Shown here one piece after another: positions 55,381 to 64,000 of a DNA stretch of 64,000 nucleotides. The stretch comes from Chinchilla lanigera (taxonomy: Eukaryota; Chordata; Mammalia; Rodentia; Chinchillidae). The notes below the pieces were generated by a model. The model was given only the letters and a program-made list of their open reading frames with translations. It was not told the DNA's origin and made no database searches. The position numbers and the translations under genes were made by a program. Position 1 is the stretch's first letter, and each line of letters opens with the position of its first letter. Where the stretch lies: assembly GCF_000276665.1 (NCBI RefSeq), contig NW_004955463.1:4169737-4233736 (forward strand), read 5' to 3'.

Positions 55381-56026
55381 CAATATAAGAGAAAGTAATT
55401 AAATTTCATTTGAAGACATGTAGTGTGGAGGCAGTGATTTCTCTACAATGGAACTCTGGCTTTTGTAACTGTGTCTGGATATTTCTGCAAATGCTGATGT
55501 AAGAACAGAGAAAAGTCCCTTATAAGAGTCACATCTCAGTTGTGGTTGCAGCTTTCTGTATCTCACCATCAAATAACCCCTCCTGGGGGTAAAAGCTTCA
55601 GTGTGATTCTAAACTTTTCTTCTACAAGTGACTTAAAAATTTGTACTTAATACTCCTAGTTTTGCCCAGGAGATCTGAGAAATGAGCCATGATCAATCCA
55701 GAAATGCCAGTGTGACTGGGCTGAATGTTTACTAAGCAGCACACTCCAGAGAACAACCTAAAAAAATAAGATATGGAAGGAAAAGTACTTTCTTATACTA
55801 ACACTACCAAAAAACCCCACAGTTTCCCCTAAGAGATATAACCTACAAATATTTTTTTGCTGAGACCAGGACAGTGTTGTAAATTTTGCTCCATGGAAAT
55901 CTAGCTCAAGAAAGAGTGGATCTGGTGATCTAAAATGTTTAGGAAACAAGAGCATTCTCTGTTGCTGGGATATCTAGGATGCATGTTCATATATTACCTT
56001 CTCTAAGAAATATTGTAGTTAAAAAT
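55381..56026. other. anonymous sequence
   Basis: Nothing recognised. Confidence 0.4.
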
Positions 56027-56033
56027 GTAGATA

Positions 56034-56139
56034 GGGCTGGGGATTTAGCTCAGTGGTACAGCGCCTGCTTGGCAAGCGCAAGGTCGTGAGTTCAATTCCC
56101 GGTACCGGAAAAAAACCAAAAAAAAAAAAAAAAAAAAAA
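56034..56139 (+). repeat. young ID SINE
   Basis: GGGCTGGGGATTTAGCTCAG and GGTCGTGAGTTCAATTCCCG, ending GGTACCGG with a long A tail. Target duplication GTAGATA at 56027-56033 and 56140-56146. Confidence 0.95.
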
Positions 56140-56146
56140 GTAGATA

Positions 56147-57299
56147 AAATATATTAATATTAGTTAATATTGTGTTTCTCCAAGTTACATGATCATGAAA
56201 GTCCTTTTTCTTACAATATAATAATGCATGTCTAAGAATATACTCTGAGAAACAGGTTATTCTATTCCTTTATGTAACTAAGTGTATTGTTTACTCTATG
56301 CATGAGAAATGATAGACTATGTACCATATACTGTATGAGGTTGACTAAGTGGAGAGTGGATCTCTATAGAGGAGACATGCAATAAAATAACTGACCATGA
56401 AGGATGAGGTGTAGGTCCTGTGCAATACTGAGAACCAATTAAAAAAGAGATACAAGATGATCATGCCAACACAATTCTAATGTTCTTGCTCAAGCCTTTG
56501 AGTACTCCTGTGAGGGAAGGTCTCTGAAGCTTACCCTCTTTAGCTTCATGGAAAATCTACCCTTGCCTAAAATATGATTAGCTACATGAAAATAATAGAA
56601 ACTCGACAGTGGTACAAACCGCACACAACTGAATTCCTGTTTCATGCAGTAGTCCAGGGATAGACACTCAGGGCTGAGATGGAGCTTGTGTTGCATGAAG
56701 TTCCTTTCACCTTGTTTCTCTGCCATCTCTAGGATGCTGCCTTTGACTCTACAGCCCTGATCCAGGCAGTGTGACTAAGGAAGGGCTAGACAGGTGAGCA
56801 CGCCCAAGGCTTTAGGGATATGCTCTGCTAAATGCACCCAAAGCTGCTTGCATTCCATAGGCCAGATTTTAGTCACATGGTCTTTAAGAGCCACTGGGAG
56901 AGTTAAAAAAAAAAAAAAAAAAAAAAGATAGTCTTCCCAGGTGGTCAGGTGCCTCAGGTCAATTTCAAGGGTTTCATTGTTGTAAAAAAGGAAAATAATT
57001 ATTAGGGTAGCTCATTTTCTGCCAATCTCTCTCTCTGCCTCTGTCTATCTCTGTCTCTCTCTCTCTCTTCCTCTCTTCCTCCCTCCTTCTTTCTGTCTTT
57101 TTCAGTCTTTTAATGCATAAACTCAGTTTTATTATCTAACAGTAATAGCATGTGCTCTGAGGCAATGATGGCCCTTAAACCATCAGAACCAACTTGTACT
57201 AGATGTGTTTTTTAGAAAATAAAATTTTCTAGAAGAAAAGAAAGTGGAAAAGATGTGTGGACTTCAGGGATTTCTATATTCTCTGCAAGCAAACAATAC
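56147..57299. other. anonymous sequence with simple repeats
   Basis: It holds an (A)22 run at 56905-56926 and a CT-rich tract at about 57028-57100. No gene recognised. Confidence 0.5.
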
Positions 57300-58420
57300 T
57301 TTCATTACCCTGTGCAGTCCCAGAAGACATGACTGAGCCTGATATGAAGGAGATGCCAAGGGAGATGTGAGCAGACAGGGGAGGGACAACTGCCAGCTGC
57401 CAGCCTTCCTCTCCCGGGCATCCAGGAGTGCTCACTGCTGGGCGGGCCGGGTAGTGGTAAGGGGAAATAATTCCACTTGGCTTAAAGTGCCTTAAAGCTT
57501 TTAGTCTTTCTTGGTGGGGGAAAGCAGGAAAGCTTTATTGGAAGATGGTTTTAAAAACAAAATCTGTGCTTAGATTGTTTGGGAGAGAGAAATGAAGTGG
57601 AGGAGGTCTGGGAAACATGAGGAGGCTGATTGCTGACTCTCTGAGCCGTGTATTCCTATTAACACTCTGATCATTCCGCTCCAGAGCCTGTCAGCACTTC
57701 AGCCAGCAGCAGAAGATTCCTGGGAACCATCTTTCGTGTTTGGCAGGCTCCTCGCCCAGAGCCAATGGCGTGCCCCTTCAGCCTGTGGGGTTTGGAGTCT
57801 CTTTCCAATGGACGCCTGGAACAAAAGGGCCCTGTTTGTCTTTTTCACATTCAAGAGGAATCTCTGCCTGTGGAGGTGCTGTTCATGGGATGCCACGTTC
57901 CTACACTCACAGGGGTTTTATGTTGTTGATATATATATTTTTCTTTTTCTCCTTTTCTAAATTTTTGCAGTGCTGTGGTTTGAATGCAGGAGCTCACATG
58001 TGCTTGGCACCACTGACCCTGCATCCCCTCTTGCCCTTTGTTGTTTTAAACTGAATTTAAAAGGGATGTGGTTGAAACTAATACACTCTTGGGAAGGATG
58101 TCTGTCTATATCACAGCGGTGTCTAAATGCCATTCCAAACCCACTCGACATTTGCCTCTCCTGGTAGAGCAGACAGGCTCAGGCTGTATTGTACAAAGAA
58201 CCATTATTACCCTCAATTATCAAGGACCTTTCAACAAACTCCACTAGTTTCCTGAGTGTCTTAAAATGTCTTGATAAGAAGTGAGCTGCGATAGAAAACA
58301 AGATTAAACTCAACAAAAATAATTCTTAATCAGGTGAGAAAAAATTTGGCAGTGTTCGACCTTTTGGTAAAGGCTAAGCAAAAGTTATGATAAATGATTA
58401 ATAGGTTGTGGCACTTTATA
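57300..58420. other. repeat-poor, GC-richer block; candidate conserved non-coding sequence
   Basis: Base composition is higher in G/C than most of the window. It contains several CpGs and E-box-like CAGCTG, has no recognised transposon apart from a possible dID relic at 57965-58030, and has short overlapping frames on both strands. An enhancer-type element is possible, but nothing in the sequence alone proves it. Confidence 0.35.
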
Positions 58421-58917
58421 AAAGTAAAACATTATCTTTAAAAATCATTTTGTGTATACATAAGCATAAAGGGAAATAAATGGGAATATGCATCATTGTA
58501 GATGTTGATTAGTTAATAATCATAGTGTCCCACTTAGGTGAGCAATTAGGTAAGCAATTAATGGTTTAGTATACTGTACACTGATGCAGTAAAGTCTATT
58601 TCAACACATTTAAGTCTATTCCATCAATCAGACATATATTGACTGCGTGCATTGTGCAAGATACCTTGGTGGTGATGAAAGGGACAAATACAAAGGCAGC
58701 TACTCTTGTTCCCTCACCAAGTGAATAATCCAGTGGGAGAAGACTATTCAGTTCAACAAATAAATGTAATTCACCATATTTTACAATGGATGCTAAAATA
58801 CAAGCAATAATAGAAGGTTCCCTCTTTGGTGATTTACGTATCTCCAGAGCTATGCTATATTATTTATGTGATGTCAGTAAATGACCTGACAACTTCCCAT
58901 ATGATAAATGAATAAAC
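58421..58917. other. anonymous sequence, part ancient-repeat-like
   Basis: 58620-58760 (ACATATATTGACTGCGTGCA, CTCACCAAGTGAATAATCC) resembles the ancient repeat also glimpsed near 9230. No confident family. Confidence 0.4.
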
Positions 58918-58995
58918 CAAAAGCCTGGGGATATAGCTCAATGTGGATCACTTGCTTGCCTAGCATGTATGAGGCCTTGAGCACCACACCCAATT
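58918..58995 (+). repeat. ID/dID SINE fragment
   Basis: AGCCTGGGGATATAGCTCAA and TTGCCTAGCATGTATGAGGC, an older ID-type copy. Confidence 0.75.
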
Positions 58996-59014
58996 TGACA
59001 AAAAAGATAAAAAT

Positions 59015-59125
59015 TGAAAACCTAAGTGATAGGATAAAGTAAGTAACTTGCCAAGGAGTCAGTCTAAAAGTCTAAATGCTTTTAGACTCAGATTACTAGA
59101 TCTTTACCCTCTGCCCCACAAGACA
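59015..59125 (-). repeat. MIR SINE, antisense
   Basis: GATAAAGTAAGTAACTTGCC followed by AGACTCAGATTACTAGATC and CCTCTGCCCC matches antisense MIR. Confidence 0.6.
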
Positions 59126-60085
59126 CACCTTTGATGTAAAATGAGGGTTTGACTGCTCTGATTGCAATCACCACAGATTGTCTTAAGGAAGTGTGTCTGC
59201 GCTGAGTCTTGCAGGATATGATCTTACGATCATGGCACAGTGATGAGAAGGGAATAAAATCATCAAGGACTTGAGACAGAAGAGTAAGGAGATGGTTTAG
59301 GGGACTGAAAAGCAGTCCGATTTGGTGGCAGCCTGAGGAGATTAGGAGAGAGAGGTAACACAGAGTGTTGACGGGAGGTGGCAGTCAGGTGGCAGTCAGG
59401 TGGCAGTCAGGAATATCTCCTGTACACTTACAGTTGTGGTAGGGCTTAAAGCAAAGTCACAGCTCTGTAACTGGGTTTCTTCTGTAAAATGAAGATCACA
59501 TAGAATGTTAGACTGTCTGCCCAGTTACATACCGGGCCTTCCCTGTCCTGGAACTTTTAGTTTCTTCTTTCTATTTCCTGTCTTGCCCATGGGGAGCTAG
59601 TATTTCCATCCCCTGAACCTCAACCCTAGTTCTCCAATCCCTGTCCAAAGTAAACCACATGGTTTTCTGGTCGGTGAGACTATGAGACCATGGGTATTGT
59701 GTGCTTTACTAGATCAGAATTCCCATGGGTTTAAGGAAAAGCTCAGATGAGTAGCTCTGCTGCTGTTTCCATGTTCATGTGTAAGGCTCTTGCGTGTGGA
59801 TTCTACTTGAAGAGATAAAGCAGTTTCCCTTTATTCGGTTTTCCAGGGAAGTAAAGGATCTGGCCAAGGCCTGTATTCTTGCTATAAGATAGCATGTCTT
59901 TTTAGATGTGGTGTGCAGTATAAATACACTACCTGCTTATCTCAGGAGCTTTGCTTCTTAAACCCCATTCCTCCAAACTTACCTTACTAAGAGACTTGCA
60001 CTGGAATCATTGAGTCTTGACTCAACTATGAATAAAGTGTGATTTATTTCCCCATTATCTATTGTCCTTTGTGCATATACTTCTT
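59126..60085. other. anonymous sequence with an 11-bp tandem repeat
   Basis: AGGTGGCAGTC is repeated about 3.2 times at 59376-59411. Otherwise nothing recognised. Confidence 0.55.
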
Positions 60086-60089
60086 GGTT

Positions 60090-60205
60090 ATGAACTCTAC
60101 AAAAGAAGAGAAAGGAAAAGAACAAGGTAGAAAGGAAAGACAAGAATACATAGGAGAAAGAAGAAAGAAAGGAGAAGAAGGAGGAGAGGAGGGAGGGCAA
60201 GGGAA
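60090..60205. repeat. purine-rich (GAA/GGA) low-complexity tract
   Basis: About 115 bp of almost only A and G. The 83-codon frame here is low-complexity. Confidence 0.85.
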
Positions 60206-60308
60206 GATATTCATTCCCCTACCTAGGAAAGGCAGAGTTTGGGTGCTGATGTCTGCAGGGGTTGGAAAGAAGAATTTTAAAATTTTCTGACTGGCTGACT
60301 GGCCTTCT

Positions 60309-60405
60309 TTTCCCTTCCTTCCTTCCTTCCTTCCTTCCTTCCTTCCTTCCTTCCTTCCTTCCTTGCGTCTTTCCTTCTTTCCTTCTTTCCTTCTTTCCTC
60401 TCTTT
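60309..60405. repeat. (TTCC)n/(TTTC)n microsatellite
   Basis: About 12 perfect TTCC units followed by imperfect ones. Confidence 0.96.
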
Positions 60406-60407
60406 CT

Positions 60408-60612
60408 ATTTAGTGATACTGAAGATTGAACCCAAGGGTTTCACACAGAGCTACTTCCCAACCCTTTTAATTAAATTTTCTTTTATTTTGACACAAGTTC
60501 TCCCTAAGTTGCTAAGTTCCCCAGGCTGGGCTTGAACTTGCAACCCCCTGACACAGCTTCCTAGAGTACTGGAATCAGAGACATATGCCACTGTACTTTG
60601 CTCTGGCTTCAT
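60408..60612 (-). repeat. B1-dID composite SINE, antisense
   Basis: The ID-like part comes first (GATACTGAAGATTGAACCCA, CAGAGCTACTTCCCAACCC), then the antisense B1 (CTAAGTTCCCCAGGCTGGGC, AACTTGCAACCCCCTGACAC). The order is as expected for the reverse of B1-dID. Confidence 0.78.
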
Positions 60613-61799
60613 ATTTTTTAGTTCTCTATCCAATAGGAGGAAAAATTTACATGATTCCATTTAACTGTAAAAACAATTCCTGGACACCTATTACTGGTAA
60701 GAAACTGTTCTAGATGTTAGACTTGAAGAGGAAAGAGAAAAAATAACTTCCCTCTGTTTAGCTTCCCAAAGAACAAAAGCACAAAATAGTTTGCTGAAGT
60801 TTAGTAGGATAACTCAGTTCTTCCAATTTACTGCAAATTCTACAAAATATCAGATGACAAATTGACTCCCAAGAGCTTTAAGAAGTGGAAACTGGGTGTC
60901 TGCCAGGGGGTTATATAAGACAATGGCATTTATTTAAAAAGGAGCTTTCTTTTGTAGTTTTTCTGTATCCTGGAAGCCTCAGTCACCTTTCTCACCTCTG
61001 AGACTGTAAAAATCACACGGAGATGTTAAAAATCCAACAAACGCCTATTTAAGCAAAGATAGGTGCTTCTTAATGCCCACGATCCAATGGAGACCGAATC
61101 TTTTCAAATTTCTTCACAGATGACAAAAAGCAAGTGTTTGAAATAATTATAAACAAAGGAACAAGTAAGAAATTTCTGGAAGCATTTTCAAATCATATCT
61201 GAGAGAACGCTGTTTTGATTGTTAGATTTATCTCCATCTAGGAACATAACCCTAGAGATAGCATGACTCCGTTAGTGCTTTGCAATGTTCTTTCTCTTGT
61301 TCAATAGCATCTTTATCTCCTTCTGGGCATTGTGCTACTAGATAGAATATAAACTTTGTTCTTTATTACAGAAAATATCTGCAAGCTTCTATAGGCATAT
61401 CCTCTGTATTTATGTTGGTTTTAATGCTTCTCTTATGGTAATTATGAGATTAACTGGTTGTTTTACAAGTAGCTCTGGTGGGCTGCGGACTGCAGCCTGA
61501 GTCATAATTTCAAGATGAAAGGGAGGGAGAATCAAACATATGCAAGAGGATAGAAGCAGATTCCATCGCTGAGATTCAGAGACAACAGACTCCAAGATAC
61601 ACCCCCTCCACCCATTTCTTCTCCACCCTTGACTCTGCTGAAAGCTAAGGTTCATAGCAAATAAAGAAAATCTGAGTAGAATTGCCATGACTTTACACAT
61701 GTGAGTGGGAGAACATAATAAATACATGTACAAAGTGACTAAATGGACTCTGATGGAACAGCATTGAATCAGGTGAGTTTTCCAAAGCATGCCTTTTTT
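60613..61799. other. anonymous sequence
   Basis: Nothing recognised apart from the start of the minus-strand frame described below. Confidence 0.4.
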
Positions 61800-61967
61800 G
61801 ATTAACAAGGTGAAGATGATCAATAACATTTTAACATGAGCTGCAGGAAGAGTGAGGCCTTTTATATTTGCTGTCCACCCCATGATTAACAAGGTGAAGA
61901 TGATCAATAACATTTTAACATGAGCTGCAGGAAGAGTGAGGCCTTTTATATTTGCTGTCCACCCCAT
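61410..61967 (-). other. 185-codon open frame, unrecognised, spanning a duplication
   Basis: The longest open frame in the window. Its first 56 codons are an exact 28-codon repeat, because the 84-bp duplication below keeps frame. The repeated unit has a hydrophobic end (MLLIIFTLLI). No domain, no homologous family recognised, no splice or promoter context. Most likely chance extension of a shorter frame by the duplication. Confidence 0.2.
61800..61967. repeat. exact 84-bp tandem duplication
   Basis: 61800-61883 and 61884-61967 are identical over all 84 bases, beginning GATTAACAAGGTGAAGATGA and ending TGCTGTCCACCCCAT. The lack of any difference indicates either a recent event or an assembly artefact. 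Confidence 0.98.
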
Positions 61968-62184
61968 CCTGGAGTCAGATCCAGAGGGAATATTCTTTCA
62001 TTCCCATGCATGCAAACTGATGATACCTAAGACACTGTAGTGCTTGGTTCTCGCAGCTGACTTCCTTCTTTAACCTCATTCTTCAGTGGTCAGGCTTTGA
62101 AACTGTACTCCCAGAGACTTTCTTATCTTGTCCTGTAACTCCCCTGCTAGCTGCATTTTTCTGTTTGTGCTAAGGAGCCAGTCT

Positions 62185-62612
62185 AAAAGAACTTTTCATT
62201 GCTGTGACAAAAATATTTGTGATAAAAATTCAGTGGAAGAAAGGTTTATCTTATTTCACAGTTTCAGAGGCTTCAGTCCATGGTCAACTGGTTCCAAGAT
62301 AGAAACATTATGGGGGAAGGCTGCTCACATCCCGGAAGCCAGAAAGTGAAGAGAGAAGGGAGAAAGCCAAAGAGAAAGAGTCCTTGAACCAGATATAGTT
62401 TGCAAGGTCATGCCTTCCTAATCTACTCCTCTCGGCTTGGCCCTGCCTACAAAATTGCTATTACTTCCCACAACAGCCATGAATTAGATCTCATCTATGG
62501 ATTAACCTGATGAAGTCAAAACCCTTATGAGCCAATCACCTTCTGAAAGCCCCACATTTGAACACATGAGACTTTTGGGTAGATATTTTAGGTCTACACC
62601 TTAATACTATTT
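62185..62612 (-). repeat. MaLR-type LTR, antisense
   Basis: CATTGCTGTGACAAAAATAT, AAAGGTTTATCTTATTTCAC, CTTCAGTCCATGGTCAACTG and GTTCCAAGATAG are the reverse complement of the 3' part of the LTR at 28534-28904. It ends with CATGAGACTTTTGGGTAGAT. Confidence 0.82.
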
Positions 62613-63244
62613 TTGACTTCATTTTCGCTTTGCATGCCATGACTCATATCCTGCTTAATGACAACTGCCCTGCTTGTACCTTTTAATAAGTATCGGACCT
62701 TCTCTTAATTTGGCACCATGCACTTTTACTTTATATGTTATCTGGTTTTATCTGGAGATCCAGCTCTTAGTTTTCTACAATTCCCTTTCAGCTCTCATCT
62801 TTGCATACTATGTGTTCCTAATATAGCTGACCCTTGACCTTACTTGCTTGTTCCAGACCCTGGCTTCCTCCCAACACTACGGGACTCAGTGAATACTTAG
62901 CTTTTCTATTTCCACTTTGCCTCATTTTATTGCTACCTAAACTTGTTTGTGAAGACTACCTCTTAGGATTGAAAAGAACACTTAAAATTCATTAATTGGG
63001 ATTCTGCTTACAGCAGTGTGGCCAGTTGCATTACACATTCCTGCCTCCTCTAAAATTAACATTGTTTCTCATACATCTGTTAGAATATGTAGACATTTGT
63101 TTTTGTTTAATGTTCATACGTCTTGCATCTTCCACCAGTCAGTATTTTTGTATAATGACACCAGTAGATAAACTTCCCTTCAACTAATAAACTAATAGTT
63201 TACAACTGAGCTCCATGTATAATCTGGTTAATTTGCTAATCATA
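62613..63244. other. anonymous sequence
   Basis: Nothing recognised. Confidence 0.4.
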
Positions 63245-63260
63245 AGAACGTAGGCTTTGG

Positions 63261-63354
63261 AGCTGGGGATTTAGATCAGCAGCACAGTGCCTGCCTGGCA
63301 AGCACGAGGTTGTGAGTTTGATTCCTAGTACCAGAGAAAAACCAAGAAAAAAAA
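63261..63354 (+). repeat. ID SINE
   Basis: AGCTGGGGATTTAGATCAGC, GAGGTTGTGAGTTTGATTCC and AGTACCAGAGAAAAACCAAG. Imperfect target duplication AAGAACGTAGGCTTTG (63245-63260) against AAGAATGTAGTCTTTG (about 63355-63370). A-box changes make it older than the 20191 copy. Confidence 0.9.
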
Positions 63355-63754
63355 AAGAATGTAGTCTTTGAACTCAGTCATAACAGGATTAATCCACCTC
63401 AGTGTTCAGCTATGAATAGTCACCTCAAATACTATGCAGGGAGAACATGCAACTATCCTTCCAAACAGCCTTTAAAAATAACTGTATTCCAGAGTGCTAG
63501 TAGCAATTTATGCTGCTATTAGTCATAAATTTGTCTATGCCTTTTATGATTCCATTTGGGTTTCCTAAGAGAACCACTTACACCATGACAGCCACTCTCT
63601 TTGTATCAAAAACACAGAGGGAAAGAGGTACTGAGAGTGATGGAGCCAGAGAAAATTTTATTCTTTCTGCTAATAAAATGGAACAAAGGTATGCTTTGAT
63701 CTAGAAAATGAGAGTTAGGCAGAATTTTAAAATATTTTTTATATATTCAATATA

Positions 63755-63950
63755 TGTAGTGTGATATAATAGAATGAACATAGACTTCAAAGTCAGACTA
63801 TAGGTTTAAATTCCAGCTCTGCCCTTCTCTCTTTGAAATATCTACATGACCTCTCAGAACTTCAGCTTTTTCATCTTTAAAAAGATAAGGAGGATAATAA
63901 CATTTATCTTGAACATCTGTTGCTCAATTTGAAGATAGCAATAGAATCAT
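63755..63950 (+). repeat. MIR SINE
   Basis: GACTTCAAAGTCAGACTATA, AATTCCAGCTCTGCCCTTCT, TCAGAACTTCAGCTTTTTCA and AGATAAGGAGGATAATAACA reproduce the MIR series through the core and 3' part. Confidence 0.8.
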
Positions 63951-64000
63951 TTGGTACTTTGTAGATGATCATGTGTGGAAGTATAATGGCAATGCTAATT

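Overview
The window is mammalian, almost certainly rodent, intergenic DNA. It is AT-rich and CpG-poor. I find no intact cellular protein-coding gene, no structural RNA gene and no CRISPR array. Every long open frame is either explained by a transposable element or lacks any recognisable protein feature. Rodent affiliation rests on tRNA-derived ID SINEs with A- and B-box promoters, on B1 (7SL-derived) SINEs, and on composite B1+ID (B1-dID) SINEs. The B1-dID composites and the form of the ID consensus suggest a non-murid rodent, such as a hystricomorph or a squirrel-related lineage. The species is not identified.

Layout. 0-7.6 kb: an LTR-like segment, a MaLR LTR, old L1 fragments, a MIR, a B1-dID and an ID SINE. 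7.8-10 kb: an unusual nested repeat arrangement, with direct repeats outside, inverted repeats inside and a strong CTCF-like motif in the loop. 10.3-15.5 kb: B1, old L1/HAL1-like fragments in both orientations, a perfect 22-bp-arm palindrome, a MER5A-like element and an L2 tail. 15.5-20 kb: mostly anonymous sequence with one CTCF-like motif. 20-25 kb: a MaLR LTR carrying a young ID insertion, a B1, a Tigger-like DNA transposon, a MIR and microsatellites. 25.6-32.8 kb: a nearly full-length antisense L1 with both ORFs and a repeated 5' promoter. It is broken by two ID SINEs and by a MaLR endogenous retrotransposon with intact ends, a 5-bp target duplication and an internally inverted body. 34.6-38 kb: an L1 fragment, then a rearranged cluster of piggyBac-like transposase relics (one antisense copy, one sense copy and a duplicated zinc-binding tail) mixed with SINE and L1 pieces. 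38-46.5 kb: ID/MIR/L1 pieces, putative LTRs, an MLT1D LTR split by an insertion, and a second, internally deleted L1. 46.5-56.2 kb: a MaLR LTR with a B1, a solo-LTR-like segment, old L1, an MLT1-type LTR containing a 35-bp minisatellite, and an ID. 56.2-64 kb: a mostly anonymous block at 57.3-58.4 kb (candidate conserved non-coding sequence), simple repeats, SINEs, an exact 84-bp tandem duplication, a further MaLR LTR, an ID and a MIR.

No genes act together here. The content is a stratified record of transposon insertion: old L2/MIR/L1M/Tigger/MER5, then MLT1 and piggyBac, then MaLR and L1, then the youngest ID copies, which sit inside the older ones with clear target-site duplications. Family names come from recognising consensus sequences by eye. 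Boundaries are accurate to a few bases only where target duplications are stated, and otherwise to tens of bases.
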